Source: PALG01 sp964495885
GTDB lineage: Bacteria; Bacteroidota; Bacteroidia; Flavobacteriales; Flavobacteriaceae
DNA length: 64,000 nt
Reading direction: 5' to 3'
Assembly (NCBI GenBank): GCA_964495885.1
Contig: CAZBWO010000006.1
Location: 105,076 to 169,075 of the forward strand
Below, piece after piece: positions 57,885-64,000 of this stretch. The notes beneath the pieces were generated by a model. The model was not told the origin of the DNA. It did not search any database and saw only the letters and a list, made by a program, of their open reading frames with translations. Position 1 is the stretch's first letter. Every line of letters starts with the position of its first letter. A program made the position numbers and the translations under genes.

Positions 57885-58736
57885 CTAGATGGGTTGTTCT
57901 GTATTGGTTGTTGTTACATTCCACACCCCGGTTTTTGCAGTTTCCTTGGCATATTCCAAAAATGTTTTGGCTTTTCTGCCCAATACCCTTCCTACATCGT
58001 GGGTGATTTTCTGGTTATTAGGATTCGTGAGTACATGACTGAATAAATATTCTATTAACCATACAACATCCTCAGGCAGTTGCATTTGTTTCATACCGTC
58101 TACATACTGTTGCAGGGTAATGGCATGGAACTGTAACGGTTGCTTGGTGGTGGTTGAAATAACACCAATGATATCCCTAAATGTAATCAGCTCTGGGCCG
58201 GTTACTTCAATGATTTCACCTGTATAGCTATCATCCAGTAAAACGGTAGTGGCCACTTCGGCAATATCATTGGCATCTACAAATGGAATTAAAACATCTG
58301 CCATGGGCAACGCCACTTCCCCAGAAAGAATGGGTTCCAGAAAAAAGCTCTCACTCCAATTTTGGTGAAACCAAGAGGCTCTTACAATGGTGTAATCTAT
58401 ACCAGATTCCATGACAATTTGTTCACAGGCTTCGGCTTCTGTTTCGCCTTTACCGGAAAGCAATACCATCTTTTGCACCCCCAGTTCCTTTGCTAAATAG
58501 GTGAGGCTTTCTACCGCCTCCTTGGCACCTGGAACCGCCAAATCTGGATAATAGGTAACGTACATCCTTTCAATGCCTTCCAAGGCTGGGACCCAAGTAT
58601 CCTTGTTGTCCCAATCAAAACCGGGGGTGGCATTCCTAGATCCTATTCTAGGGTTGATTCCTCTTTTCTGTAATTGTTCAACGACTCGGCGACCAGTCTT
58701 ACCAGTTCCTCCGATAACTAAAATGTTTGTGTTCAT
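57885..58736 (-). CDS. NmrA-like NAD(P)-binding protein
   Basis: 283 aa. Rossmann motif GGTGKTGRRVVEQL at about 9-22, then QKMVLLSGKGETEAEACEQI and VDANDIAEVATTVL. Atypical SDRs of the NmrA/HSCARG type sense NADP(H) or reduce quinones. It is part of a run with DUF1772 and DUF5367-like membrane proteins and an upstream AraC regulator. Confidence 0.9.
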   Translation of the reverse strand: MNTNILVIGGTGKTGRRVVEQLQKRGINPRIGSRNATPGFDWDNKDTWVPALEGIERMYVTYYPDLAVPGAKEAVESLTYLAKELGVQKMVLLSGKGETEAEACEQIVMESGIDYTIVRASWFHQNWSESFFLEPILSGEVALPMADVLIPFVDANDIAEVATTVLLDDSYTGEIIEVTGPELITFRDIIGVISTTTKQPLQFHAITLQQYVDGMKQMQLPEDVVWLIEYLFSHVLTNPNNQKITHDVGRVLGRKAKTFLEYAKETAKTGVWNVTTTNTEQPI

Positions 58737-58753
58737 AATAAAGTTGTTTTAGA

Positions 58754-59233
58754 TTAATGTTTAATAAATACGGCAATAAGTAATAAGATGAATGATAGCA
58801 AACCCGAAAGGGTTCTAATGCGATGGAATTTGTTCCAGGCATGTTCATAATAGGTTCTAAAGTCTTGAACCTCCAAGGAACTCATTGTGTTAAGGTCTAA
58901 TGCCTCCAAAGCATTGTTTAACGGAACATTTCCAAAGGCAGTCACCCCAAAAGTACCTATGAGGTAGACGAGGGTAGCAGCCAAGACAAACCAAAACGCG
59001 GGTTTGTGATAATACTGCAGGGTAGTGGTAATGATGAGTGTAATGAGGCTCCCGAAAAATAGGGTAAAGAATAACGGATTCAGGATTTCCTTGTTAATGT
59101 GCTGCATGGTTTCCAAGTAGGTAAAATCGCCTACTTTTTTGGTTCCCAAGATGACCGAAACAGACCACGCGGTAAAAAAACCAGCTGCTAGGGCATTCAA
59201 TAAAACGGTGACAAAAAGGACCATTGTTTTCAT
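58754..59233 (-). CDS. DUF1772 (anthrone oxygenase-like) membrane protein
   Basis: 159 aa with four TM helices: about 5-27, 53-73, 80-101 and 138-157. VLLNALAAGFFTAWSVSVIL at the start and the conserved NVPLNNALEALD are DUF1772 features. It overlaps the membrane protein gene upstream by 4 nt. Relatives include fungal anthrone oxygenases; enzymatic activity here is unproven. Confidence 0.87.
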   Translation of the reverse strand: MKTMVLFVTVLLNALAAGFFTAWSVSVILGTKKVGDFTYLETMQHINKEILNPLFFTLFFGSLITLIITTTLQYYHKPAFWFVLAATLVYLIGTFGVTAFGNVPLNNALEALDLNTMSSLEVQDFRTYYEHAWNKFHRIRTLSGLLSFILLLIAVFIKH

Positions 59234-59622
59234 GACTTTCTTTTTTGGGTTAAATACTTTCCGAAGTACAATACGATGAAATAAAACTCAAACACGATCA
59301 TGTAAAACATGGGGTCTCCAAAAAACCTGGAATAGCTCCCACCATTGGGGATGATGAAAACAGGAACCGTGATCATTGCATCCAATAGGACGGCTACCAT
59401 AATGAAAAGGATTGCCAATACGGAAGGTTTTATGTAGCTCCTTGTATAGAACAGATAGGTTCCCAAACAAGCACTGGGGATAATGGCTAGGGCAAGCACC
59501 ATAGTAGATTGCAGGTCTGGATCTTCTAAAATGGGTAGGTAAAAGGATAGGAGGTAAAAGCTCACGCCCAATATCCAAACTAAAAGGGCGCAGACAATAC
59601 TAAACAATACTTTACGGATCAT
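59230..59622 (-). CDS. DUF5367-like membrane protein
   Basis: 130 aa with four TM helices (about 5-30, 38-57, 66-90, 105-124). VWILGVSFYLLSFYLPILED and DAMITVPVFIIPNGGSYSRF match what I know of DUF5367. Function unknown. It overlaps the DUF1772 gene by 4 nt (ATGA), and lies 91 nt downstream of the AraC regulator. Confidence 0.75.
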   Translation of the reverse strand: MIRKVLFSIVCALLVWILGVSFYLLSFYLPILEDPDLQSTMVLALAIIPSACLGTYLFYTRSYIKPSVLAILFIMVAVLLDAMITVPVFIIPNGGSYSRFFGDPMFYMIVFEFYFIVLYFGKYLTQKRKS

Positions 59623-59712
59623 AATGGTTGATTTTTAATGATGACGCAAATCTATTGCAGCTGTAAGCCAGCGACTTATTTAAAAAGAATTATGATTTAT
59701 TCGAAAAGAATT

Positions 59713-60564
59713 TTATACCTGACTTGGGCGATAGCCAAACTTCTTTTCAAAGGCATTGGAGAACGAACCCAAACTATCGTAGCCCACGGCCCAAGCAGCT
59801 TCCTGAATGGATTTTTGCTCGTGCTTGATAAGATGGTAGGCTTTTTTTAAACGTTCGTTTTGCAGGTATTTAAATACAGGAACGCCAAATTGTGCTTTGA
59901 ATTCCTTTTTCAGTTTGTTGGTGTTGGTTCCAATTTGGTGGGCCAATTCGGTGAGGGAGGGAGGGTTCTCCAAATCAGATAAAAGGATTTCTTGCGCCAA
60001 GTTGATTTGTTCAAGTTGGGAGGCATCAATTGTTGTGGTTTCCTGCTTGGCCAATTGCCCAAAATAATGCGAAAGCAAAGCCGTGATATGGCTTTTGTAA
60101 AACATCATTTTAATACCCCCTTCATAGGTGTTGCTGAAGAATTGGTCTACCAGTAGAAACATTTCAGGGTTCATATTAAATACGGGCCCTTCTACATAGT
60201 GATCTGTTGGATGGACCAACGGATGTAAAAACTGTTCCAAGAAATGCCCTTCCCCATTGGGCAAGGTATCCAAGTTCCGAACGGTGGTAGCAATTACCAG
60301 GCATTGTAAGGGCTTTTCGGGGGAAACATGATGCTCAAATGCAACCTTTTCATCGGCATAAAAGGAGAGCACCATTCCCTTGGTATGATGAAATTCTTTG
60401 GTCTTTCCATCATATTTCACCTTTAGGCCCACATCCCCGGCACCATAAAAAGCAATGGCAACAACAGGCTCATCAAAGAAGCATGCATCTACCAAGGTGT
60501 TGTCGGTTGCGGCTTCTTCCAATAAAATGGTATAATCGTTAATGTCTATGATTTCACGGGTCAT
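59713..60564 (-). CDS. AraC family transcriptional regulator
   Basis: 283 aa. N-terminal sensor of about 170 residues (FFDEPVVAIAFYGAGDVGLK) and C-terminal AraC HTH (about 185-283; SLTELAHQIGTNTNKLKKEF, then SIQEAAWAVGYDSLGSFSNA). It belongs to the AraC type that resembles PchR-like regulators (the NTNKLKKEFK helix). It probably controls the downstream DUF5367-DUF1772-NmrA genes, which is inference from order. Confidence 0.9.
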   Translation of the reverse strand: MTREIIDINDYTILLEEAATDNTLVDACFFDEPVVAIAFYGAGDVGLKVKYDGKTKEFHHTKGMVLSFYADEKVAFEHHVSPEKPLQCLVIATTVRNLDTLPNGEGHFLEQFLHPLVHPTDHYVEGPVFNMNPEMFLLVDQFFSNTYEGGIKMMFYKSHITALLSHYFGQLAKQETTTIDASQLEQINLAQEILLSDLENPPSLTELAHQIGTNTNKLKKEFKAQFGVPVFKYLQNERLKKAYHLIKHEQKSIQEAAWAVGYDSLGSFSNAFEKKFGYRPSQV

Positions 60565-60659
60565 ACAGGTGGTTTGTCCGTTTTGGAATCATGCTAAAGG
60601 TATGTAATTTCTCCATTATATAACCTACTGTAGGTTGTTGAAACTATTTTGGGAATTCC

Positions 60660-61088
60660 CTATTGCCTTTGTTGGACATTCTTTTTCTTAAAATGTAAAC
60701 CGTAGGTCAAACCAACTACAGAAACAGACATGATGATGAGGATAAATAGCAGTAAAGGAAACTCATTATTGATGATGTTCAGTTGGTAGAGCAAATTCAT
60801 TCCAACGATGGAAACCATAGCACCTATTGTAAAAAATAGCAACCCTTTTGCCACATTCGGTTTGGATTTTGTGATACGCTCTTCCAGCTTTATGCATCCC
60901 AAGATGGTCAAAATATAGATGGTTCCTAGTGTGAGGAGGAGGATCAATACGCTAAGTATCATATGGTCTATAAAAGGAAATGCCGTGTTTTGTAGCATCC
61001 ATTGAAATAGATAATAGATAGCGGTTAGTAGCCCAATCTCTATCACCATCCAGATACCATATTTCCAATTCAATCGTATTGATCTCAC
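60660..61088 (-). CDS. Four-helix membrane protein of unknown function
   Basis: 142 aa with four TM helices: about 10-30, 41-66, 83-103 and 112-134, and a basic tail (HFKKKNVQQRQ). I do not recognise the family. It is a stand-alone gene between the AraC regulator and a divergent hypothetical gene. Confidence 0.7.
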   Translation of the reverse strand: MRSIRLNWKYGIWMVIEIGLLTAIYYLFQWMLQNTAFPFIDHMILSVLILLLTLGTIYILTILGCIKLEERITKSKPNVAKGLLFFTIGAMVSIVGMNLLYQLNIINNEFPLLLFILIIMSVSVVGLTYGLHFKKKNVQQRQ

Positions 61089-61289
61089 AAAATATAGATT
61101 TTGTATAACGGTTTTATAGAATAACTTTTAATGCGGTTTTCAAGGTACTTATTTTTTTAATAGGGAAGGGGTTGGTTTATGTTGAAAACAGTTCTTTTGG
61201 AAACTCATTTAGCTGGCAATGAATGGTATGCATCAGCAACTCCCTTTTTTTTTATTAATTTAGCTGAAACAGAACTATTTAGATTACCA

Positions 61290-61841
61290 ATGGCTAGAAA
61301 AATAAAATGGAATCCAGATAAAATACTAAGCATCTCTGCCATTAGTATCAGCTTTATTACCCTTATTATTTTTATTTATCAAACCAATTTAATGAGTAGG
61401 CAAAACTATTTGTCTATTCTACCTTATCTATCCATCTCTACTTCAGACGATGCTGCGAATAATGCATTCTCTATTACCTTGGATAATTATGGGGTTGGCC
61501 CTGCAATTATTGAAAGTACAACATTAAGTTACCTAGGCGATAAAGAAGATTTAAGCGACTATGAGAATGCGTTTTTTGAGTATTTAAAAGCAAAGGCACC
61601 TATATTGGATAGCATCAAGGCCATTTCGTATTCTACCTTAGAGAAGGGAGTCGCAATCCCGGCTGGAGAAAAACATACTATACTTTCAATCTACAATTCA
61701 GAAAAAGACTATACCCTGTATAAGCAGGTTTTGGAAGAGCTTATTAAAAACGGACTTTATTTTGAAATTAAATACAAGTCTATTCAAGACGAACATTGGA
61801 AAATCAATAACAATACACAAGGTCCTGAAAAGTTAGATTAG
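61290..61841 (+). CDS. Single-TM protein of unknown function
   Basis: 183 aa from ATG at 61290 (MARKIKWNPDKIL); the frame extends upstream to 61179 but the extra 37 residues (SATPFFFINLAETELF) look non-conserved and overlie a -7-like TAATTTAG at 61256-61263. TM about 12-32 (ISAISISFITLIIFIYQ), then a beta-rich extracytoplasmic or cytoplasmic domain (SILPYLSISTSDDAANNAFS, GVGPAIIESTTLSYLGD). The ending pattern (DNYGVGPA) is common in small membrane-anchored proteins of this phylum. Function unknown. Confidence 0.6.
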   Translation: MARKIKWNPDKILSISAISISFITLIIFIYQTNLMSRQNYLSILPYLSISTSDDAANNAFSITLDNYGVGPAIIESTTLSYLGDKEDLSDYENAFFEYLKAKAPILDSIKAISYSTLEKGVAIPAGEKHTILSIYNSEKDYTLYKQVLEELIKNGLYFEIKYKSIQDEHWKINNNTQGPEKLD

Positions 61842-61890
61842 GCTCCATGAACACCGTAAGGGGATAGGCGTTGTTTGCAGTAGTATTTTT

Positions 61891-62469
61891 TTATCTTTCG
61901 TTGTGTCCTTTTCCGTCAAAGATTTTCAATTTTGCCTTTTCAATTCTTGAAGTTCTTGTTTTGGATTGTTTGGCTTCTGAAAAATAGAGTAAATATCCTC
62001 TTTGTCGTCCTGGGGTCAGGTTAAAAAATGCAGCTTTAAAATCTGAGTCGTTCTCAAATGCTTGTTCCAGTTCTTCGGGCATTTCATATTCCGAAGTCTT
62101 TTTCATTTTAACTTCCAAACCTGCTTTTTCCACCTCTATTGCCTCAAAAATATAGGCTTTGATAACTCCCTTCAAGTCATTGATTTGGGTTTTATCCGTA
62201 AATCGCATTTGTCGAGCAGATTGTACATTTTTAGTCTGTTGCACCAATATATTTTCAGTGTCATTTAGCAAAACTCCTTTGTGAAAAAGTAAAGCACAAT
62301 ATTCTTTAAATCCGTGAATTAGCACAATGTTTTTGCCTTGAAAAGTGTAGCAAGGGTGCATCCATTTAAAATCTTCCTCAAGTCCACATTCCAAGCAAAT
62401 TTCCCGTAGCAAAATGGTTTCTTCTTTCCAATTTTTGATTTTTTCTATGTATCTGTCAACCTTTTCCAT
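61891..62469 (-). CDS. YdeI/OmpD-associated family protein (DUF1801)
   Basis: 192 aa. The N-terminal DUF1801 part (EECGLEEDFKWMHPCYTFQGK-like region, about 25-110, with LIHGFKEYCALLFHKG) and the C-terminal YdeI-type tail (TPGRQRGYLLYFSEAKQSKT, then RIEKAKLKIFDG). YdeI has been tied to antimicrobial-peptide resistance in other bacteria; that does not follow here. It is the last gene of the ArsR operon, 2 nt after the DoxX gene. Confidence 0.9.
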   Translation of the reverse strand: MEKVDRYIEKIKNWKEETILLREICLECGLEEDFKWMHPCYTFQGKNIVLIHGFKEYCALLFHKGVLLNDTENILVQQTKNVQSARQMRFTDKTQINDLKGVIKAYIFEAIEVEKAGLEVKMKKTSEYEMPEELEQAFENDSDFKAAFFNLTPGRQRGYLLYFSEAKQSKTRTSRIEKAKLKIFDGKGHNER

Positions 62470-62471
62470 AT

Positions 62472-62861
62472 TTAGCTTTGTTTTTGTAATTCAATGATTT
62501 TTCGGTCGTTCGGTCTGAAATACCAAGATGCAATTGTTACTAAAAGTAAAATAATTGAAGGCATTGCTTCTGTTATAGTTTGTCCAACTGATAAATGTGA
62601 AATGGTTGCTCCAGACATTGCAAAGAAAATCCCTGCATAAGCCCATTCTTTCAGCAAAGCTTTTTTAGGAATTAAAATGGCGATTACGCCTAAAATTTTC
62701 CAAGTCCCAAGAATTGACAACAAGTAGAGTGGGTAGCCAAGTTGGGTAACTATCTCGTTGTATCCACCAATTTGAAGCATTTGCTGTATTCCGCCTGCCA
62801 ACATTCCAAATGAAAGAAAGATTGTTGAAACCCAATAGGTTATTTTTTTCGTTTTTGCCAT
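62472..62861 (-). CDS. DoxX family membrane protein
   Basis: 129 aa, four TM helices (about 8-30, 42-62, 68-88, 98-117). YWVSTIFLSFGMLAGGIQQM and YPLYLLSILGTWKILGVIAI are DoxX-like. Members have been linked to redox or thiosulfate metabolism, but this short single-domain type is mostly uncharacterised. Between the AHSA1 and YdeI genes. Confidence 0.9.
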   Translation of the reverse strand: MAKTKKITYWVSTIFLSFGMLAGGIQQMLQIGGYNEIVTQLGYPLYLLSILGTWKILGVIAILIPKKALLKEWAYAGIFFAMSGATISHLSVGQTITEAMPSIILLLVTIASWYFRPNDRKIIELQKQS

Positions 62862-62868
62862 TGTACAA

Positions 62869-63333
62869 TTATTTTGATTGAGTCAATGTTTCTTCCAATC
62901 GGTTATGTGCCCAATTGATACCTTGCTTGAATGGAAGTTTTAGGTTTTGGTCTCTGTGGTTTACGGATTGATAGATCACATGCTGTTTTAATTTGCTTGT
63001 GTTTTCAGACAATTTCTCGAATTCGTAAATTTCAAGTTGAACGCCAAAAGGCATACTTTCCATTTCAAAAGTTCGTATGATTTTTTGGTTTGTAATAAAG
63101 TCGTGGATCGTACCATTAAACCCAATTTTGTTGCCTTTTGGGTCGGAAGTTAGAAATTGGAAACTGCCGTGTTTTTGAAAGTCGAACTTTAGCACTTTCG
63201 TTCCCATCCATTGTTCAATTATTTCTGGTTCTGTGTAGGCTTTGAACAAGAGTTCTAAAGGCAAGTCAAACGTTCGTGTTATGAGTATTTCCTGTTTACC
63301 ATCTTCGGCTATCACCTTTGTTTTTAGTTCCAT
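62869..63333 (-). CDS. AHSA1/SRPBCC domain protein
   Basis: 154 aa. ITRTFDLPLELLFKAYTEPE and IEQWMGTKVLKFDF begin the AHSA1 helix-grip fold; the C-terminal helix is NWAHNRLEETLTQSK. Such proteins often sit next to an ArsR regulator, as here (43 nt downstream). Ligand unknown. Confidence 0.9.
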   Translation of the reverse strand: MELKTKVIAEDGKQEILITRTFDLPLELLFKAYTEPEIIEQWMGTKVLKFDFQKHGSFQFLTSDPKGNKIGFNGTIHDFITNQKIIRTFEMESMPFGVQLEIYEFEKLSENTSKLKQHVIYQSVNHRDQNLKLPFKQGINWAHNRLEETLTQSK

Positions 63334-63376
63334 ACCTATTTTTTTAATTGATAGTTTTTACTCACTTCTTGTATAT

Positions 63377-63706
63377 TTATTTTTTGTGTTCGTGAATCTG
63401 TGATTTCATTACCGATTCCAATTTGTTAAATCGGTCGTCCCATAATTTTCTGAAAGGCTCGATAAATTCTGCTATTTCTTTCATTCCGTTTGGGTTTAGG
63501 TGATAGTAAATTTCCCGCCCTTTTTGTTCCTGTTCTAAAATTTCACATTCGGTGAGTATTTGAATGTGTTTAGAAATCGTTTGCCTTGAAGAATCAAAAT
63601 TTTCAGCAATCGCAGTTGGTGTCAAAGCTTGTATTGCAACCAAAGAAATGATTGTTCTTCGAGTTGGGTCTGCAATGGCTTGGAAAACATCTCGTCTTAA
63701 TTTCAT
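63377..63706 (-). CDS. ArsR-type winged-helix regulator
   Basis: 109 aa from ATG at 63706 (MKLRRDVFQAIADPTRRTII); a longer frame from 63739 would start inside the promoter. Winged helix: TAIAENFDSSRQTISKHIQI (recognition helix) and EQEQKGREIYYHLNPNG (wing). There are no cysteines arranged like the metal sites of ArsR/SmtB, so this is the non-metal AHSA1-linked type. It likely represses its own operon through the two sites at 63710-63751. Confidence 0.9.
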   Translation of the reverse strand: MKLRRDVFQAIADPTRRTIISLVAIQALTPTAIAENFDSSRQTISKHIQILTECEILEQEQKGREIYYHLNPNGMKEIAEFIEPFRKLWDDRFNKLESVMKSQIHEHKK

Positions 63707-63709
63707 TAC

Positions 63710-63755
63710 GCAGTTATTTGACTGCAAATATAAATGCAACTATTTGACTGCACAA
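63710..63755 (-). promoter_or_regulatory. ArsR-operon promoter with two operator copies
   Basis: On the minus strand a TTG -33 (plus 63753-63755) is 20 bp from an exact -7 TATATTTG (plus 63725-63732). Two 16-bp direct copies, GCAGTTATTTGACTGC (63710-63725) and GCAACTATTTGACTGC (63736-63751), start 26 bp apart. One lies over the transcription start, the other between -33 and -7. The first copy has perfect GCAGT/ACTGC arms. This is the geometry of an autorepressor operator. Confidence 0.8.
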
Positions 63756-63880
63756 ATTTTTCGTTTTAAAATTTTGGAAAGTAGTATTCGGTTTACGGTT
63801 CTGTTATAATACCGCCAATGGTCTTATCTCCTTGGCACAGTATCCAACAATCCCACTGGGTAGGCGACAGGAAGACACAG

Positions 63881-63970
63881 GGCGGCTGATTCGGCAAGTC
63901 CGAGTTTTGCGGAGCAAAAGCGGGAAGCAGCTTTCAAGCTGCGTGAGAATCAGCTAGCGGTTGGGCCGCC
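63881..63970. other. GC-rich multi-hairpin segment at the window edge
   Basis: The last 240 bp hold no gene and are visibly richer in GC than the neighbourhood. An outer stem GCTGATTC (63885-63892) with GAATCAGC (63947-63954) encloses two hairpins: TTTTGC-GGA-GCAAAA (63905-63919) and GCAGCTT-TC-AAGCTGC (63927-63942). GGCG (63881) and CGCC (63967-63970) can extend the outer stem past a bulge. This is a three-way-junction-like fold, on either strand. It may be part of a structured RNA, a mobile element end or a recombination site. Confidence 0.55.
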
Positions 63971-64000
63971 GTTGAGGACCATTCCGTTTAGTTTGTTGTT

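Noticed and set aside
63838..63966. Integron attC site (ATCCAAC and GTTGGGC as outer boxes)
   Set aside because: GTTGGGC lies at the right distance from the inner stem, but the matching box should be next to 63880, where the sequence is not complementary. The distant ATCCAAC does not fit the fold.

Overview
The window is a stretch of a bacterial chromosome from Bacteroidota, most likely family Flavobacteriaceae. This rests on lineage-typical proteins (DUF4290, DUF6495, DUF2911, bacillithiol BshB1, a MoaC/MoaB fusion, a type IX secretion C-terminal domain), on promoters of the Bacteroidota type (TTG, about 20 bp, then TAnnTTTG) in front of several genes and all three tRNAs, on the absence of Shine-Dalgarno sequences, and on moderate-to-low GC. 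No database search was possible, so names rest on motifs, lengths and context.

Layout. 0.1-5 kb: rpsF-rpsR-rplI, a conserved flavobacterial protein, a MacB-type permease, hisS and tRNA-Met. 5-14 kb: housekeeping genes (START-like protein, class IV aminotransferase, YqgE, HU, an ATPase-recQ-fmt operon, DUF493, DUF4290, murA). 14-17 kb: a small Fe-S protein and a photolyase-SDR-SRPBCC operon behind a palindromic operator-like site. 17-27 kb: secreted proteins, an AraC regulator, a TonB-dependent receptor, a run of single enzymes and hutG-hutI. 28-30 kb: a PLP sulfur-amino-acid lyase overlapping bshB1, then tRNA-His. 30-37.7 kb: M28 peptidase, an anion transporter (SulP)-USP-carbonic anhydrase operon, a secreted M14 carboxypeptidase and DinB, then tRNA-Ser. 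37.9-38.98 kb: a gene-free, repeat-rich island. 39-49.6 kb: a two-subunit molybdenum hydroxylase with XdhC and a MobA-like protein, converging on a seven-gene molybdenum cofactor operon. 49.6-56 kb: MpaB-like oxygenase, extradiol dioxygenase, a large hybrid two-component system, a VIT transporter and DUF1428. 56-64 kb: small stress- or accessory-type operons, ending with an ArsR-AHSA1-DoxX-YdeI operon and an unexplained, GC-rich, highly structured segment cut by the window end.

How the genes work together. The best-defined unit is the molybdenum block: moeA, a TauE/SafE permease, moaD, moeB, moaE, moaCB and moaA make the cofactor. XdhC and the MobA-like protein mature and insert it, and the Tat-lipoprotein hydroxylase with its [2Fe-2S] partner uses it. 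The SulP-USP-carbonic anhydrase operon looks like bicarbonate handling. Sulfur amino acid and bacillithiol synthesis are translationally coupled at 29.15 kb.

I found no CRISPR array, phage, insertion sequence or recognisable defence system, and no clear new multi-gene system. The most unusual signals are non-coding: two 11-bp-period tandem arrays, a covarying hairpin motif within 94-bp direct repeats, dyad-rich promoter regions, a terminator hairpin between a promoter and its start codon, and the folded segment at the right edge.
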